Shown: positions 11,150 to 22,213, numbered from the stretch's first letter. The stretch is DNA of 64,000 bases from Linnemannia hyalina (GCA_019671135.1 JAHRHY010000012.1:310001-374000); one strand, 5' to 3'. Notes: generated by a model from the sequence alone, not told the origin. A program made the numbers and translations.

Positions 11150-11600
11150 GTTGAATATGTGTGAGAGTATCTAGTGTGTTAAAGAGTGTGGGTTGAGTCG
11201 CGTAGGAATGAATGGATGGTGAGCGTGTGAAGTGTGTGTAGGTAATTGGAGTAAGAGAGTGGTTAGTTGAATAAGAGCGTGGGAAAGTGGCCATGGTTAT
11301 CCCTTTTATAGGCAGCTGTGAGTGGCATCCTGGTTGATAAGGTCTTTTGTTGTCAATGGTGTCATTGAACCGCAGTTCCTCCAGGTGCTGACTCGCATGA
11401 CTCACCGAACAAGGAACGACCGAAGAGTGAAGGAAAGGGAAGCTGAAAAACAACAAGCGCCCCCTTGGCTGGCACACACTATCAATTGAAAAAAAGGGGC
11501 GCTCCTGGCTCATTTCTAAAAAAAAACACAGTCATATTTGTCAACAAATTGAATGCCAACTGCGCCACAGTCTATCACTCTAACTATCTCGCTCGTGGAA
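11150..11600. promoter_or_regulatory. promoter/leader of valyl-tRNA synthetase and spacer
   Basis: Upstream of the ValRS ATG the coding strand is rich in CACTC/TCAACC pyrimidine-type repeats (11150-11300), consistent with a fungal leader. The remainder up to the pseudogene remnant at 11601 shows no gene. Confidence 0.35.
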
Positions 11601-14600
11601 CTACACCTCGCCAGCCTGCTTCGCCAGCTTGTAGAACAACGAGCCCTCATCCTGAAGCAACACCTTGGGCGCATCATACTCAACAACACGGCCATGGCCC
11701 AGCACTAGTATCTTGTCGGAATCCATCACAGTCTTGATACGATGCGCAATCGTCAAGATCGTTCATTCCTTGAACGTGGTCCGGATCGTCTTTTGTATCA
11801 ACTCGTCCGTCTCAATATCCACCGCTGACGTCGCCTCGTCCAACATTAGGATCTTGATCTTTCTCAGTAGCGCTCTTGCAAGGCATATCAAGGATCGCTG
11901 GCCGACTGAAAAGTTCTCGCCGTTCTGAGCCACCTGGAACAGCAGCCCACCTGGCAATGCAGCGATTACATCCTGGAGGTACGATCGCTCCAATGCTTCC
12001 CAAAGCACCACATCCTCCAGCTCCTCGAATGGGTCAAGGTTCTCGCGCACAGCTCCAGCAAAAAGGACAGGATCTTGTGGAATGATCGACTGATTCTTGC
12101 GCAAGTCGGTTAGTCCGAAGTTGGAAATGTCAATATTGTCGATCACGATCTTGCCGCCGTCCATTTGGTCTTCCTCGTTGCCATGGTCCTCAGATTCCTG
12201 GTTGCTATTGTTGCTGGTCGCTTTTGCCCACTCACTGTTATCAGCCTCGATCATTCTGAAAAGCGCCAATGTCAAACTCGACTCGTCGGCACCCGTCCGT
12301 CCAACAATGCCAATCTTCTGACCACCTTCGACCGTGAACGAAATACTCTTTAAGACCAGATCCATACCATCCTAATACCGCGTCGAGTAGTCAGCAAACT
12401 CAATCTTGCCTTCCTGTGGCCAGTGATGCTCCAGAGCGCGCCCTGCTTCAGAATCTAGTGCCGTCAATAGTGGTGCCTCTGTCTTCAACTCTGTATACTC
12501 CTGCACACGTTCCACAGCGACCATATGCACATACAAATCAGGTCAAGGACTGCGAATTGGACATGGCAAATCTGAGCGCCAATCCTGCAGTCGCAGCATT
12601 GACCGACCCCTGCGGTAACGAACCAGAGACAAGCCAACAGCGTGATGACAGCATTGACCATCTGGACTAGTAACTCCATCCAGCGAATACGATACGCCAT
12701 CGCGATAAACGAGTTTGAGTACAGGTCACTTCGTTTGGCGCTTGCGGTGATGAAAGAATCCTGGAGGTCCATAGCGCGGATAGTTGGAACGCCTGCCAAT
12801 GTCTCCTGAAAGTGCTGGTAGATGGGCGATTGGGTTGCGCGACAGATACGTTTCACTGCCTGGGAGGCTCGGAGGTAGTACTTTTGGACATAGTAGTAAA
12901 TAAGGGCGATGAAAGGGGAGGCGACCAGGAACAAGGGTGTTGTAAAGACCACAACTGTGAGGGACGCAACGAGGCTGACTGCGTGACCTATGGCTTCGAA
13001 TAACTTCCAGGGAATGCGGTCGTCGATAAATGCAAAGTCGCTCGACACGCAGCTGATAATTCGACCAAGACAAACATAGTTAAGAAAACCCTTGGTTAGA
13101 ACAATAGCGAAGCCATAATTCAGCTAACAAGAAAAGGTAATCCAATGTACTTACAGAGTAGTGTCAAAGAATGCAGGGGGCAGGCGCATGATTCTGCTCA
13201 TAAAGATCCGGTGCAAGTACGTACTCTGATGCGCAGATACGAGCGACACCAAAGGCAATCCAGAAAGGCGCAATACCGATCAAGACATACACCAACGTCA
13301 AGCCTGAAAACACCAGAAGGAAGATGCTGAAGGAAGGGCGAGAGTCCTGGTGTGGTGATGTGAACGGGAATCGTTCTCTCACTCACGATTTTGTTCGAAT
13401 TAAGAACATGTGGGTTAAGGGGTACTTAGCTAGTAATAAAAACGGCAACTTGGCTCCTCTTGCTTTTTCTGATTTATTTTACCGACTTTTGACTTTTGTT
13501 CTTCATACTGAACTGGAAGTCCACGGCAATACTCGGGTATACCATCGCCTTCCAGACGTGGATGCGCCTCTGCACACATCCACCAACAACAAGTCAGGAT
13601 TCCGTTCAGATCCTCCTTTCGCCACGTTCTGCACCGCCAAGAGATGCATACCAACCATCCAGAGCACACCTTGTCCACGAGTCCGCAAGACCTCCGCTGT
13701 TGCAGCCCAACACCCGACCACAAGCCGACAGATCGTCTAACGGTGTAACAGTTCAGAACGGATTGATTTGCGGATCAAATTCCCATCGGCAGCAACAACA
13801 TACGGGGTCTACTTCACTGTCAGCACTCCTCTTCTACCACCTTCTGTTCTGTAGACTTATTCGGGCCTTTCCCTTGCGTACCTTTCTGGGTCCCAAGTCC
13901 ACCTGATCCTCACCAGGTACGGACTTAGATCCATCTTTTCAACGGTTATATGTCTGTAGTTTATAGTATCATAGAGGTTAGTTCTTGTTCGTTAACAGAT
14001 AGTATTCTTTGTTATAGACCCACATCACGACACTGGTCAGTGTCCTCGTTCTATACGATCCAGTGCTTGAGTCACAGGCTGGTGCCGACATAGCACACCT
14101 GCATCAGCACTTGGAAGATCATGATAAGCAAGGCATACTTGTACGTGCTAAGGAGGTTTCAGGGATCGAGCGAGATCAACTAGTAGATAGCTTCTCCATA
14201 TCCAGAAAGCAAAGGCTCTCTTGATTGACAACAAAGTACCTACATGGCACGCAAATAGCCAAGAAAGATGCTTGCGGTGAGACCTCCGCCCAAGATATTC
14301 TCCGCCTGAATGATGCCAGCCTTCTTGTCCTTCTTGGTATTCCTGTTGGTGTCCGTGGCGCCGATGGGAACTCCCTTCTTTGATGTCGTAGCTGCTGCTG
14401 CCGAGTCGCCACTTGTACCCACTTCTACTGTTGCTTGACTTTGCGTCTCTTCACTCTCTGACTCTGCTCCTGAAGGGGTGCCGAAACCATCTTGGTATCG
14501 ATGAGTAACCGCATACTCACTGATCAATTGGCAGAAGGTCTGTCCGGCAGCCATTAAGTCATCAAAGTGTCCCGTCTCAGCAATGCACCCACCCTTCAAC

Positions 14601-15401
14601 AGAATAATCTGATCGACTTCTTGAAGATGGTTAATCCCGTGTATCACCAGCACCTTCGTCCTGTTGCGGAGCAAACCCTGCGGTCCAGGCAGCTTGCTCC
14701 AAAGGTGTTGATCCACATGCGCATCCACGGCACTCTGAGGGTCGTCCAGCAGGTAGATATCAGCGTCGTTGTAGGCGGCTCGAGCAAGAGAGACTCGCTG
14801 CTTCTGACCTCCCGAGAGATTGATACCGCGCTCACCGACTTCTGTCTGGTCGCCTGCTGGGAGAATCGCTAGATCGGGCTCCAATCCACTCGCAGCAATG
14901 ATCCGATCGTACCGTTCCTGGTCATACTCTAAGTCAAACAAGATGTTGTCACAGAGAGTGGCGTTCAGGATCCAGCTCTGCTGTGGAACATATGCAATCC
15001 TGCCAACAGTCTTGGCGTATCCATGAAACTTGTACAGTACAAGCGTTGACTAGGTTTCTAGGATGTGGCAGTAAAGAGTCAGAGATGGATGACTAGATTA
15101 AGTAGTAGCTACATCCAATATTTCCTGCAGCTGATGCCACGAGACGAGACCCAGCCACCATACAAGGCCCGAGCAGTGGGCACTACCGCCGCACTGGTGA
15201 AGGGAATCCCATTGTCACACATGGCAATTGGTCATCCCCAGCTATCGTTGAAGCGTTCTGCAAGTTCTCGCGGTCCCTAGCAACCAACTTCACCGCAGCC
15301 ATTCTTTCCTGACTCTGGATCCACAGATAGAGTCCCTGGTTAGGAAGAATAATGGCTGGCATTGTCGAATAATAGACTTTAGCCGTCATTTCATTCGGCA
15401 A
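11601..15401 (-). pseudogene. ABCC/MRP-type ABC transporter pseudogene
   Basis: Pieces of a full-length ABCC transporter lie in order. The first nucleotide-binding domain (NBD1, about 15020-14240) has the Q-loop VPQQSWILNATL, the signature INLSGGQKQR and Walker B DIYLLDDP. A membrane piece (about 14150-14070) carries LLIMIFQVLMQVCYVGTSL followed by an in-frame TGA. The second membrane domain (about 13380-12485) includes MSRIMRLPPAFFDTTL. NBD2 (12365-11763) has signature NFSVGQRSL and Walker [15 protein letters not shown]. Lesions: no NBD1 Walker A is found; the NBD2 Walker A reads GRTGADESS with Lys-to-Glu and Gly-to-Asp changes; a TGA at 11763-11765 interrupts the conserved H-loop segment, which continues in frame ([10 protein letters not shown]) to a natural-looking TAG at 11601. 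Several membrane regions are missing. Whether 15401-15183 belongs to it is uncertain. Confidence 0.85.
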
Positions 15402-15913
15402 GGCTAACCAATTTTATAAAAGGTCCAGGAGAATGGGTGTAAGTTGTCGTTCGTAGACTTTACGTGATCATTCGAAGGTGTAGTCGAAGTGCTCATCGAG
15501 CGTCAGCAGTATGTTGGCATAGGTGACCGTACTATCTGCGGTGATCACAACTGTCAGAGTTTTACTCTGATAACTGGCACATGACCAACGCCACCAACTT
15601 CCAGATCTTTCCAGCGCCACTGACTACGGGATCAACTGATCGCTGAATGGCTTTCGCTGACTAATCACCCTTTTGACCAGTCAACCGATACAGTTCTACA
15701 GAAAGACCTAAAAAGAACTATGGGCTCCTTCAGATCCCTTGAACACACACAAATAGGTAGTTCATACGTAGTCTAGTTCCTCAGTTATTAACTCACTTTT
15801 ATTAAACAAGATATCACAATGTAGCTATTTCCTCGTTCCCTTCATTCCCTTGTCTCCCTCGTTCTTCCTCTCGTCCTCCTCGTCCTCCTCGTCCGTCTCC
15901 TCGTCGTCTTCCA
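15402..15913. other. intergenic, between ABC pseudogene and minisatellite
   Basis: No coding potential or RNA gene was recognised. The last 90 bp before the repeat (15830-15910) are CT/CGTC-rich and lead into the minisatellite. Confidence 0.4.
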
Positions 15914-17846
15914 GTGATACAACTGACAGAGAGGGTGATGCAACTGGGGGACAGAGTGATGCAACTGGGGGAGAGAGTAATGCAACTGGGGGAAAGGGTG
16001 ATGCAACTGGAGGAAAGAGTGATGCAACTGGGGGAAAAGGTGATGCAACTGGGGGAGAGAGTGATGCAACTGGGGGAAAGGGTGATGCAACTGACAGAGA
16101 GGGTGATGCAACTGGGGGAAAGAGTGATGCAACTGGGGGAAAGGGTGATGCAACTGACAGAAAGAGTGATGCAACTGACAGAGAGGGTGATGCAACTGGG
16201 GGAAAGAGTGATGCAACTGGGGGAAAGGGTGATGCAACAGGAGGAAAGAGTGATGCAACTGACAGAGAGGGTGATGCAACTGGGGGAAAGAGTGATGCAA
16301 CTGGGGGAAAAGGTGATGCAACTGGGGGAAAGAGTGATGCAACTGGGGGAAAGGGTAATGCAACTGACAGAAAGAGTGATGCAACTGGGAGAGAGAGTGA
16401 TGCAACTGGGGGAAAGAGTAATGCAACTGGGGGAAAAGGTGATGCAACTGGGGGAAAGAGTGATGCAACTGACAGAGAGGGTGATGCAACTGGGGGAAAG
16501 GGTGATGCAACTGGGGGAAAGGGTAATGCAACTGACAGAAAGAGTAATGCAACTGGGGGAAAGGGTGATGCAACTGACAGAAAGGGTGATGCAACTGACA
16601 GAAAGGGTGATGCAACTGACAGAAAGGGTGATGCAACTGACAGAAAGGGTGATGCAACTGGGGGAGAGAGTGATGCAACTGGGGGAAAGGGTGATGCAAC
16701 TGACAGAGAGGGTGATGCAACTGGGGGAAAGGGTGATGCAACTGGAGGAAAGAGTAATGCAACTGACAGAAAGAGTGATGCAACTGGGAGAGAGAGTGAT
16801 GCAACTGGGGGAAAGGGTGATGCAACTGGGGGAAAGAGTGATGCAACTGGGGGAAAGAGTGATGCAACTCGGGGAAAGAGTGATGCAACTGACAGAGAGG
16901 GTGATGCAACTGGGGGAGAGAGTGATGCAACTGGGGGAAAGAGTGATGCAACTGGGGGAAAGGGTGATGCAACTGACAGAGAGGGTGATGCAACTGACAG
17001 AAAGGGTGATGCAACTGACAGAGAGGGTGATGCAACTGGGGGAAAGAGTGATGCAACTGGGGGAAAGAGTAATGCAACTGGGGGAAAGGGTGATGCAAGT
17101 GACAGAAAGAGTGATGCAACTGACAGAGAGGGTGATGCAACTGGGGGAAAGGGTAATGCAACTGGGGGAAAGAGTAATGCAACTGGGGGAAAGAGTAATG
17201 CAACTGGGGGAAAGGGTGATGCAACTGACAGAAAGGGTGATGCAACTGACAGAGAGGGTGATGCAACTGACAGAGAGGGTGATGCAACTGGGGGAAAGAG
17301 TGATGCAACTGGGGGAAAGAGTAATGCAACTGGGGGAAAGGGTGATGCAACTGACAGAAAGGGTGATGCAACTGACAGAAAGGGTGATGCAACTGACAGA
17401 AAGGGTGATGCAACTGACAGAAAGGGTGATGCAACTGGGGGAAAGGGTAATGCAACTGGGGGAAAGAGTAATGCAACTGGGGGAAAGGGTGATGCAACTG
17501 ACAGAAAGGGTGATGCAACTGACAGAGAGGGTGATGCAACTGGGGGAAAGAGTGATGCAACTGGGGGAAAGGGTGATGCAACTGACAGAAAGAGTGATGC
17601 AACTGACAGAGAGGGTGATGCAACTGGGGGAAAGAGTGATGCAACTGGGGGAAAAGGTGATGCAACTGGGGGAAAGAGTGATGCAACTGGGGGAAAGGGT
17701 AATGCAACTGACAGAAAGAGTGATGCAACTGACAGAAAGGGTGATGCAACTGACAGAAAGGGTGATGCAACTGGGGGAAAGAGTAATGCAAGTGACAGAA
17801 AGAGTGATGCAACTGACAGAGAGGGTGATGCAACTGGGGGAGAGTT
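15914..17846 (+). repeat. 21-bp minisatellite, about 92 tandem copies
   Basis: The array is an uninterrupted 1.9-kb tandem of a 21-bp unit. Two main versions, GATGCAACTGGGGGAAAGGG and GATGCAACTGACAGAAAGGG (each plus a final T), differ at three adjacent bases (GGG against ACA). Minor variants change AAAG to AGAG, GGT to AGT and GAT to AAT. The versions are interspersed in no simple order, with local runs of one type (four ACA units at about 16570-16650). Because 21 is a multiple of three and few units carry stops, two plus frames and all three minus frames stay open. One plus frame reads as heptads MQLGERV/MQLTERV. The purine/G-rich strand is the plus strand. No spacer variation is present, so this is not a CRISPR array. 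Confidence 0.98.
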
Positions 17847-17917
17847 TCTTTATTTTGTTTGTGTTTTCGTGGTTGGAGGAATAAGAGAAATAATACTTGT
17901 TCTGGACTTTTGGAACT

Positions 17918-19579
17918 CTACTGAGTTGGTGACGTAAATTCCTTCCAGACAAACGGCACAACGGCGGCATTGGCTGTTGCGATGTATGTTGAGAGGATCT
18001 GAGCCAAGGTTTCCAGGTATTCGTTGAGGTCGCGGTTCCAGAGGATCTTGATTGAGGTTTTGGTGCCAGTGTAAAGTGAAAGTATACCCTCCAGTCCTTG
18101 CGTTGCGCGCCCCTCTTTGGTGCATCGATTGCGCGACTTTTCCACCGTCTGTTTATCCAGCAAAGCGTCTGAACCGTCTCGAATGACGGCACTTGATACA
18201 GCGTGAAAGAGGCTTGAAAGCGCGGGTCCATATCCATTGTGAGATTGATCATAGGCGGCCAGAGTGTAGATGGTGTAAGGTTGACAGGGATGGTTGCTAG
18301 CAAAGTGGCTGCTGGAACGGCAAAGGTAATAGGTGGAAGGGTCGTGAAACTTTGTTTTTGTTTGTCTTAGTTGCCACATCAGGTTGCCGCTCGACACCGA
18401 CCATGAGTCCCGGCGCGCTGCTATCTTTAGCCCGCTATCCAAGGATTCCGCATCCAAGAAAATTCGTGTTGCCAGTGAATGGGTCGTGCTAGACAGTAGA
18501 AACGACGGTGTCGTACAGCCGACGGATGGCCTCATGCTGATGTCGAGACGAAGGGAAGAGGTGGCGAGGGCGTCGAACGAAGTAGTGCCTATCGTGAGTC
18601 GTTCTCCTTCTGGCGCCATAATCGTCAAGGGCCACACCCTCTTATATGGCGTTTGAATGGATGGTGGTAGTGAGTTTGCGACTGGCCGATCCTTGCGTAC
18701 AGCGAATGATTCCCGGTGAGAGTCCACGATTTTCGTGCGGCCATAGACCTCGATGGTGTTGAGGATAACAGCTTGGCCATTGTTGTTGTTGAGTAGTATG
18801 CATCCTGAGAGAATCTTGGAACAGGCGAAGCGAAGCTGAGGGGAGAATTCCCAGTCACGATTCAGGAGCTCGCAGATGACATCATCGAGCTCAATAAACT
18901 GTCGACTCTGGAGCAATGTTGAATAAGGGGAAATCGAATAAAGGAACTCCAGCCCAGGCACAAGACCCGGGGAGCATCTGAGGCAGGGGTCATTCTCTGG
19001 AAGCTTCCTTTTCTTGGGGGCAGGCGTGTTTGGGCTCACGTTGACCTGGCCAACCGACAGTTTGGCGATGACGGATGCGTGGGCCAGAGCATTTTGTTCT
19101 GCTCCGTAAGCGTCTTTCATCGCGAAAGGCTGCAATTCTAGTGCACTGACTATGGCCAATGTCCTTTGCCTTTCAGTTTCAGAAGCGTGCGTCTGATTGC
19201 AGCTGAAGAGCACTGCATCGTCATGCTGCCGCACTGTCGGCATTGGGCCCACCGCAGCTGACTCTGGAATGGGTAGATGGCTTGGCACCGCAATGACTGG
19301 CAGTTGCTGCTCCGGTACGTTGTCCTCTTGTTCCGTTGAGGCACAGGCTGATTTATGGATGTGTTTGCGGGTTCCTCCTTTGGTTGTGAAAGTGGCTTGG
19401 CATCGTGGACAGATGTAGACATTATCGGTCTGCCTGATGGTGACCGGTTGCGATGAGCCGGGAAAAGTGACGCTGAAAGACTGAGCATGGTATTGAAGGG
19501 CATGAGATCGTTGTTGCTCCAAAGACCCAAAGGTTCGTTCAGGAATACACTTCGAGCAACCCCATGTTTGATCGTCCAT
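17918..19579 (-). CDS. C2H2/C2HC zinc-finger protein of unknown function (553 aa)
   Basis: This single open exon runs from the ATG at 19579 to the stop at 17918. Two zinc-finger-like motifs occupy the N-terminus: C8-x2-C11 with H26 and H31, and C57-x2-C60 with H73 and C79 (VYICPRCQATFTTKGG region). The remaining 470 residues contain no motif I recognise. They read as a folded domain with predicted strands and helices and few low-complexity stretches. N-terminal paired fingers followed by a large unknown region also occur in fungal proteins encoded near transposable or telomere-associated elements, so a mobile-element origin is possible but not shown. The stop lies only 72 bp from the 21-bp minisatellite. 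It could equally be a DNA-binding host protein. Confidence 0.65.
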   Translation of the reverse strand: MDDQTWGCSKCIPERTFGSLEQQRSHALQYHAQSFSVTFPGSSQPVTIRQTDNVYICPRCQATFTTKGGTRKHIHKSACASTEQEDNVPEQQLPVIAVPSHLPIPESAAVGPMPTVRQHDDAVLFSCNQTHASETERQRTLAIVSALELQPFAMKDAYGAEQNALAHASVIAKLSVGQVNVSPNTPAPKKRKLPENDPCLRCSPGLVPGLEFLYSISPYSTLLQSRQFIELDDVICELLNRDWEFSPQLRFACSKILSGCILLNNNNGQAVILNTIEVYGRTKIVDSHRESFAVRKDRPVANSLPPSIQTPYKRVWPLTIMAPEGERLTIGTTSFDALATSSLRLDISMRPSVGCTTPSFLLSSTTHSLATRIFLDAESLDSGLKIAARRDSWSVSSGNLMWQLRQTKTKFHDPSTYYLCRSSSHFASNHPCQPYTIYTLAAYDQSHNGYGPALSSLFHAVSSAVIRDGSDALLDKQTVEKSRNRCTKEGRATQGLEGILSLYTGTKTSIKILWNRDLNEYLETLAQILSTYIATANAAVVPFVWKEFTSPTQ

Positions 19580-19674
19580 TGTGATGGAGTTGATGAATTG
19601 GCCGACGTGTTGTCACTTGGTGATGCGAGTGATGCGAATCCTGCCCGTGACGCAAATTGGGACGGAGTTTTGTC

Positions 19675-19750
19675 GATGCAACTGAGACCAGTGTTGATGC
19701 AGCTCGAACAAAGTGATGTGACCGAGACCAGTGTTGATGCAACTCGAATG
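19675..19750 (+). repeat. short direct repeat with 40-bp period upstream of the zinc-finger gene
   Basis: The 17-mer GAGACCAGTGTTGATGC occurs at 19684-19700 and again at 19724-19740, and a related GATGCAACTGAGA lies just before. It shares the core GATGCAACT with the 21-bp minisatellite on the other side of the gene. Confidence 0.7.
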
Positions 19751-19753
19751 ACA

Positions 19754-20190
19754 GGAGGGAGCACTTCGGTATGCGCAAAGGGGGATGCGAAGAAGCGAAA
19801 GCGGGGGGAGGAGGCAAGGCGAGAATTTAGAATTTACAGAAGAAAGGGCCAAGTCGTTGGCCCTCCTCACGAGAATGAAAACTCAATATTCCTCCATGAC
19901 GTGGCAAAAAACGGGCATAGATCGTTTGACTGGTGGCAAAAGAAGCGACCAACTTAATTTCTACCACCATCTATTTTTCATTGCCACCACTCTCACGCCT
20001 TTTCTTCATCACCTTCGCCGCCACTTCCTTGCTTCATTCCTCGCCTTCTTTTTTCTTTTTCTCTTCCCTCTTTGTTTCTTTTCATTCCTCACCTTCTTTA
20101 GATCCTTCACCATCTTTCTTTCGTCTTTTCTTGATGCTTCGCAACACCATGGCCGACAGTCGCCTGAGTCCGCTCTGTCTTGTCGATGGA
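19754..20190. other. intergenic, pyrimidine-rich
   Basis: This stretch holds the upstream region of the zinc-finger gene and then a long TTC/CTT-rich tract (about 19965-20130) beside the OPT pseudogene remnant. No gene was recognised. Confidence 0.4.
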
Positions 20191-20917
20191 GAACTCGTCG
20201 GTGTTATGGATAGCGTTGTAAAATACAACATGCACCAAGTTGCCCCACCAGACCATCTCAGTAGGGTTAACCAAGTACTTTCTCAGAACACCAGCCATAC
20301 CATACCCCCAAGCATTGGGTCGTAATAATGAGCACAATAGCATCGAGTGCACCCATACGAATATCGATCGCATAGGCAGTAGAAGCGGTAGAGACGGCGA
20401 TACCAATGAGGGCATGTTCCTTGATGTTGAAGGGACCGGGGTTGAGAGACATGCTGTGCCCACCGATGGTGATGCTTTCGCGAGGAAGGATCTTGGCTAG
20501 GGCGACTCCGAGGACGTACGAAGTCAGGTTGATAAAGTAGATTGGGAACCCGCCGCGGGAGGTTCGGAAGTAGTAGTATTGGTTGACGATCGATGCAATT
20601 GCGGCAAAGAAGTACAGTGCCCAGAAGCGGAACGTCAAGGCGACGAGGGTAAAATCGTCTGTGAGTAGCACAACTAATGGGTCATTCAGAAATAATAATA
20701 ACGAATGTCATTGCCGTTGGCGACCGTGGTTTAACGTAAAAAAAATGCTTATACGAGAGACGATAAAACGAACCTAGTCGAACGGCCTCAACAGTCGAGT
20801 TCTCAGGTCGGACTCCTTCAAGGAAAGAGTGTCGCCCTTTTTAGCACTCTCAAGTCCATAGTCCTCTGTCTCTATCTGCTCGTCCTGGCTGCTTTTGTAT
20901 GCTTATTTCTTGTCCAT
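20191..20917 (-). pseudogene. truncated, broken copy of the OPT transporter gene
   Basis: It matches the first quarter of the intact OPT gene at 22214-24601, including the position of the first intron. The equivalent start ATG is at 20917 but codon 5 is TAA (20905-20903). A frameshift follows before NSTVEAVRL. The transporter frame then runs well (LTFRFWALYFFAAIASIVNQ; the signature NPGPFNIKEHALIGIAVSTA) until a second frameshift at CLG/YGMAGVLRKYLV. Homology stops after FYNAIHNTDEF at 20191, so about 600 codons are absent. It sits in direct orientation 1.3 kb downstream of the parent gene, indicating a partial tandem duplication that then decayed. Confidence 0.92.
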
Positions 20918-22213
20918 TGGGGGATCGAGTCGATACGAGACGGAGGAAGATAAGTAGGGTTACCGGGGAACAAAAATATGCAAAGGAAGGAAAATGGAAA
21001 GATGACGTGGGTGACAACAATAAAAAAAGGCACAACCCTAGCCCACTTATATGTTGGCAAGGATGCTTTCATTTATGGTTGCGTTTGCACTACTATCTGA
21101 TAAGTTACTTCTCTCCTTTGTCTATTTGACCTTTTGCTAGGAAGTAGACACGGGACCGTTTCCACCTTCTGAATATATCCGCAGATGGACAGTATTCTTC
21201 AAGAACATCGTCTCTGCAGTGATGGTAGGGTAGGGGATACGCATCTGCTCTCTCTCCCTCTCTTTGAGCATCGGATAGTCCTTCCGTCCCTCTCCTTTTT
21301 CAGGCTTGGATCATCCATTATTTTTGTGTTCCTCATGTGTCCCTAGACACGCCGCGAAAGGGTCCAATTGTGAGCCATGTCAGTTAGGAGATGACAACAA
21401 ATAATCTCCGCAGCTATCTTGTACTCTCTTTTTTCCATCGGCATTAGTGTCATGACCGCCAACGCCGTACTTTTTTGCTGCACCTTATTGGGTAACAACA
21501 CTAGATCCACCTCACGCTCAGGGTGACATCCGATTGAATCAAGTACAACATGCTTGGCCAGCCCTCTCCCATCTCCTTCATACCTAACTATGTCCCCTCT
21601 GTTCTTCACTACCTCTCTCTCTCTCTTTCTTTCTTGATTGGAATGAATGACCAAGGCTATCACTATCTCAGGTCCAATGTGACCAATAAGGTTTGGATGA
21701 TAGTACCGACAAAAATGTTTGAGGAAAAGTAAAAGTGAGCAATGACACATCGATCGCCGTAGTTTATTTCTTTCATTTTTTGTGGGGTCTTCTCCCCTAC
21801 TCCTTCCTTTCACACCTTGGCATCCTCGTATTGCAGAATCCACCTCTAGATATCTGGATATTGATTTTCATCAGTGCAACAAGCTCTGGAATACCATATT
21901 GCCCCCAGTCAACCCACCGTACAAGAAATAAATACAAAAACGGGGCACAACTCGATGAAGAACATCTCGACGAGGAACCTCAGAGAAGATTTGAAAGACT
22001 GTTTAGATCGAGCATGTTCATCCGACGAAAAGAATGAAATACGAAATCACACAGAAAATGAGAAGAAACGCGTGATTCAGAAACGCGTTCGCATTCAAGC
22101 TCAAGTGTTTTTCATCATTCATATCACCTTTGCCTCCCAACCTTCAATTTCAACGACATTTTATTAGACTGGATGAAAAACCAGTTTGGGTATGATTAAA
22201 GAGAGAAAGGTTA
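20918..22213. other. intergenic, 1.3 kb
   Basis: This is the 3' flank of the OPT gene and the former upstream region of its broken copy. It contains a short CT run (about 21611-21631) and only short, compositionally poor frames. I see no gene, RNA or mobile element here. Confidence 0.45.

Noticed and set aside
15914..17846. CRISPR array
   Set aside because: Units are directly abutting with no unique spacers, and the genome is eukaryotic.
15814..18303. 829-codon minus-strand frame through the minisatellite
   Set aside because: Its first part is an out-of-frame shadow of the zinc-finger gene and the rest is the stop-free satellite, so length alone is not evidence.
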